In this document: positions 63,341-64,000 of the stretch, piece by piece | Position numbering within the stretch: the first letter of the stretch is position 1 | Layout of the letters: the number at the start of each line of letters is the position of its first letter | Assembly: GCF_014334015.1 (NCBI RefSeq) | Contig: NZ_CP060488.1 | Location: 5,042,501 to 5,106,500, forward strand | Reading direction: 5' to 3' | From: Bacteroides sp. M10 | GTDB lineage: Bacteria > Bacteroidota > Bacteroidia > Bacteroidales > Bacteroidaceae | Length of the DNA: 64,000 bases | Notes under the pieces: generated by a model | Databases searched by the model: none | What the model was told of the DNA's origin: nothing | What the model saw: only the letters and a program-made list of their open reading frames with translations | Program-made: the position numbers and the translations under genes

Positions 63341-63732
63341 GGATCTCCCTCCTTTCTTTCGTAATCGCGCAACATTTTAATAACACCACTGGGTGTGGCC
63401 CGTTTGACCGAAATGGTGGTTCCACTGTTAAAGGTGATTGTGATCCCGGCAAGACTAAACTCTTCTTCCGACAACATGGCGGGTGCTATTTGAGTGAATG
63501 AAGGAGAGGAAGTTGTCGGTTGGGAGGGTTCAACGCCGCCATAATAATCACGGACCACATCTGCCTTGGCTTGTTTAACGCTATAGCCCCGTCTGGACAT
63601 CCAGGAACTCATACCACCAAAAGTGGTATGCTGATCGCGGCAAACATCGGCTAAAGAACAATTGTAGTCTACTTTCAATACTTCAAGGAAATGTTTCCAA
63701 GTTTTTCCAAATCGATTTTCTGCTAAATCCAT
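63328..63732 (-). CDS. IS66 accessory protein TnpA-like, copy 2
   Basis: 134 residues, differing from the copy at 16511-16915 only by Ser for Gly in RATPSG. Starts 76 bp inside the element, as in copy 1. Confidence 0.85.
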   Translation of the reverse strand: MDLAENRFGKTWKHFLEVLKVDYNCSLADVCRDQHTTFGGMSSWMSRRGYSVKQAKADVVRDYYGGVEPSQPTTSSPSFTQIAPAMLSEEEFSLAGITITFNSGTTISVKRATPSGVIKMLRDYERKEGDPCIL

Positions 63733-63830
63733 AATGCTTCATTTTTATACATAGCAAAAATATAAGAATGAAAAAAGGACGACAAGATAGAATCGCGGAG
63801 ACGCTTACCTCTTTTTCTGCAAATTCCAAA

Positions 63831-63902
63831 GGTGAAGAAGCACTCCTTCACCTACAAAATACTTATTCACAGGTAATTCAGAAGAAAGATGAAGGAGTAG
63901 AT
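63831..63902 (+). repeat. Dispersed GGTGAAG/CTTCACC repeat, copy C
   Basis: GGTGAAG (63831-63837) and CTTCACC (63846-63852) form the same 22-bp core as copies A and B, followed by a looser tail (TACAAAATACTTATTCAC) and a purine-rich ending with ATGAAGGAG. The IS66 copy 2 target duplication lies 15 bp before its hairpin, on the same relative side as at copy A. Confidence 0.65.
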
Positions 63903-63951
63903 AAAAAATGTTTCTTATATATAGAGAATGCTGCTTAAACAGAAAGAGAAA

Positions 63952-64000
63952 AAAGCAGTGTTTTAAGAGAAGGAAAGCGATGCTTTAAGTAGGCTAAAGC
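63952..64000. repeat. 22-bp-period array at the right window edge
   Basis: AAAGC starts at 63952, 63974 and 63996, exactly 22 bp apart. The full units are AAAGCAGTGTTTTAA and AAAGCGATGCTTTAA, the second a palindrome. The array runs off the window and is next to repeat copy C, as the array at 19058 is next to copies A and B. There is no gene between 63817 and the window end. Confidence 0.75.

Larger units (their letters stand above)
61280..63808 (-). mobile_element. IS66-family insertion sequence, copy 2 (inverted)
   Basis: 2529 bp, the same length as copy 1, with ends starting GTAAGCGTCTCCGCG (61280) and the complement at 63808. The direct repeat CTCTTTTT (61272-61279 and 63809-63816) is an 8-bp target duplication, different from that of copy 1. 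Transposase genes run on the minus strand, so the two copies face each other across 42.3 kb. All three genes are intact. Confidence 0.97.

Noticed and set aside
16435..63808. IS66 pair forming a composite transposon
   Set aside because: The 42-kb interior is essential housekeeping DNA (lon, ileS, lspA, tRNAs), the copies are inverted and each has its own target duplication, so these are two separate insertions.

Overview
The window is chromosomal DNA of a Bacteroides-type organism (Bacteroidota, B. thetaiotaomicron/ovatus-like). The reasons are: promoters with the Bacteroides -7 box TAnnTTTG (for example before the tRNA-Pro, tRNA-Lys, lon, serB, DEAD-box and uxaC genes), few Shine-Dalgarno sites, a serine palmitoyltransferase, a TamL-like outer-membrane lipoprotein, ~790-residue duplicated ABC permeases, and an ileS / DksA-like / lspA / DUF4296 cluster. 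No rRNA, phage or CRISPR is present.

Layout. 0-2.4 kb: a lipid kinase (cut by the left edge) diverges from serine palmitoyltransferase. 2.4-13.1 kb: a six-gene minus-strand efflux operon (TolC, membrane-fusion protein, permease, frameshifted permease, ATPase, permease). It diverges from an NtrC-type response regulator and histidine kinase (13.3-15.9 kb). The gap between them carries a candidate sigma-54 promoter and two matched 16-bp inverted repeats 21 bp apart. 16-22 kb: an accessory island with an intact IS66 element (8-bp target duplication), a 2.4-kb element carrying an IS91-type transposase and a tyrosine recombinase, dispersed repeats, then two identical tRNA-Pro genes. 22-24 kb: small AT-rich genes of unknown function, then trmN6. 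24-36 kb: housekeeping genes (lon-tgt-LptF/G-like permease, serB, DEAD-box helicase, ugd, rfbC). 35-39 kb: an HU/SPOR protein, an FHA protein, a three-gene DUF3791-DUF3990-DUF3791 cassette and a 5'-truncated membrane-protein gene. 39-43 kb: uronate catabolism (uxaB, LacI regulator, uxaC). 43-49 kb: a HAD phosphatase, POT/MFS transporter, metallo-hydrolase, two tRNA-Lys genes and small envelope lipoproteins. 49-61 kb: tamL-like gene, rRNA/tRNA methyltransferase, the lspA/ileS cluster, a DUF2776-like membrane protein and a GNAT-nitrilase fusion. 61.3-63.8 kb: a second IS66 copy, inverted relative to the first, with its own target duplication.

Most unusual structure. Four intergenic loci (about 19.06, 23.31, 59.55 and 63.95 kb) carry short palindromic units repeated at exactly 22 bp. 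Unit sequences differ between loci but the geometry does not. Two of the arrays begin exactly 2 bp beyond the stop codon of a minus-strand gene. The IS91/tyrosine-recombinase element sits inside the core of one unit of the first array, and removing it restores a perfect unit in register. A second repeat family (GGTGAAG-N8-CTTCACC plus a conserved tail) lies beside each IS66 copy, on the same relative side.

How genes work together. The TolC/fusion-protein/permease/ATPase set forms a tripartite exporter probably switched by the adjacent two-component pair. uxaB and uxaC act in hexuronate breakdown under the LacI protein between them. LspA, the TamL-like protein and the Lpt-type permease serve envelope biogenesis, and ugd and rfbC supply nucleotide sugars for surface polysaccharide.
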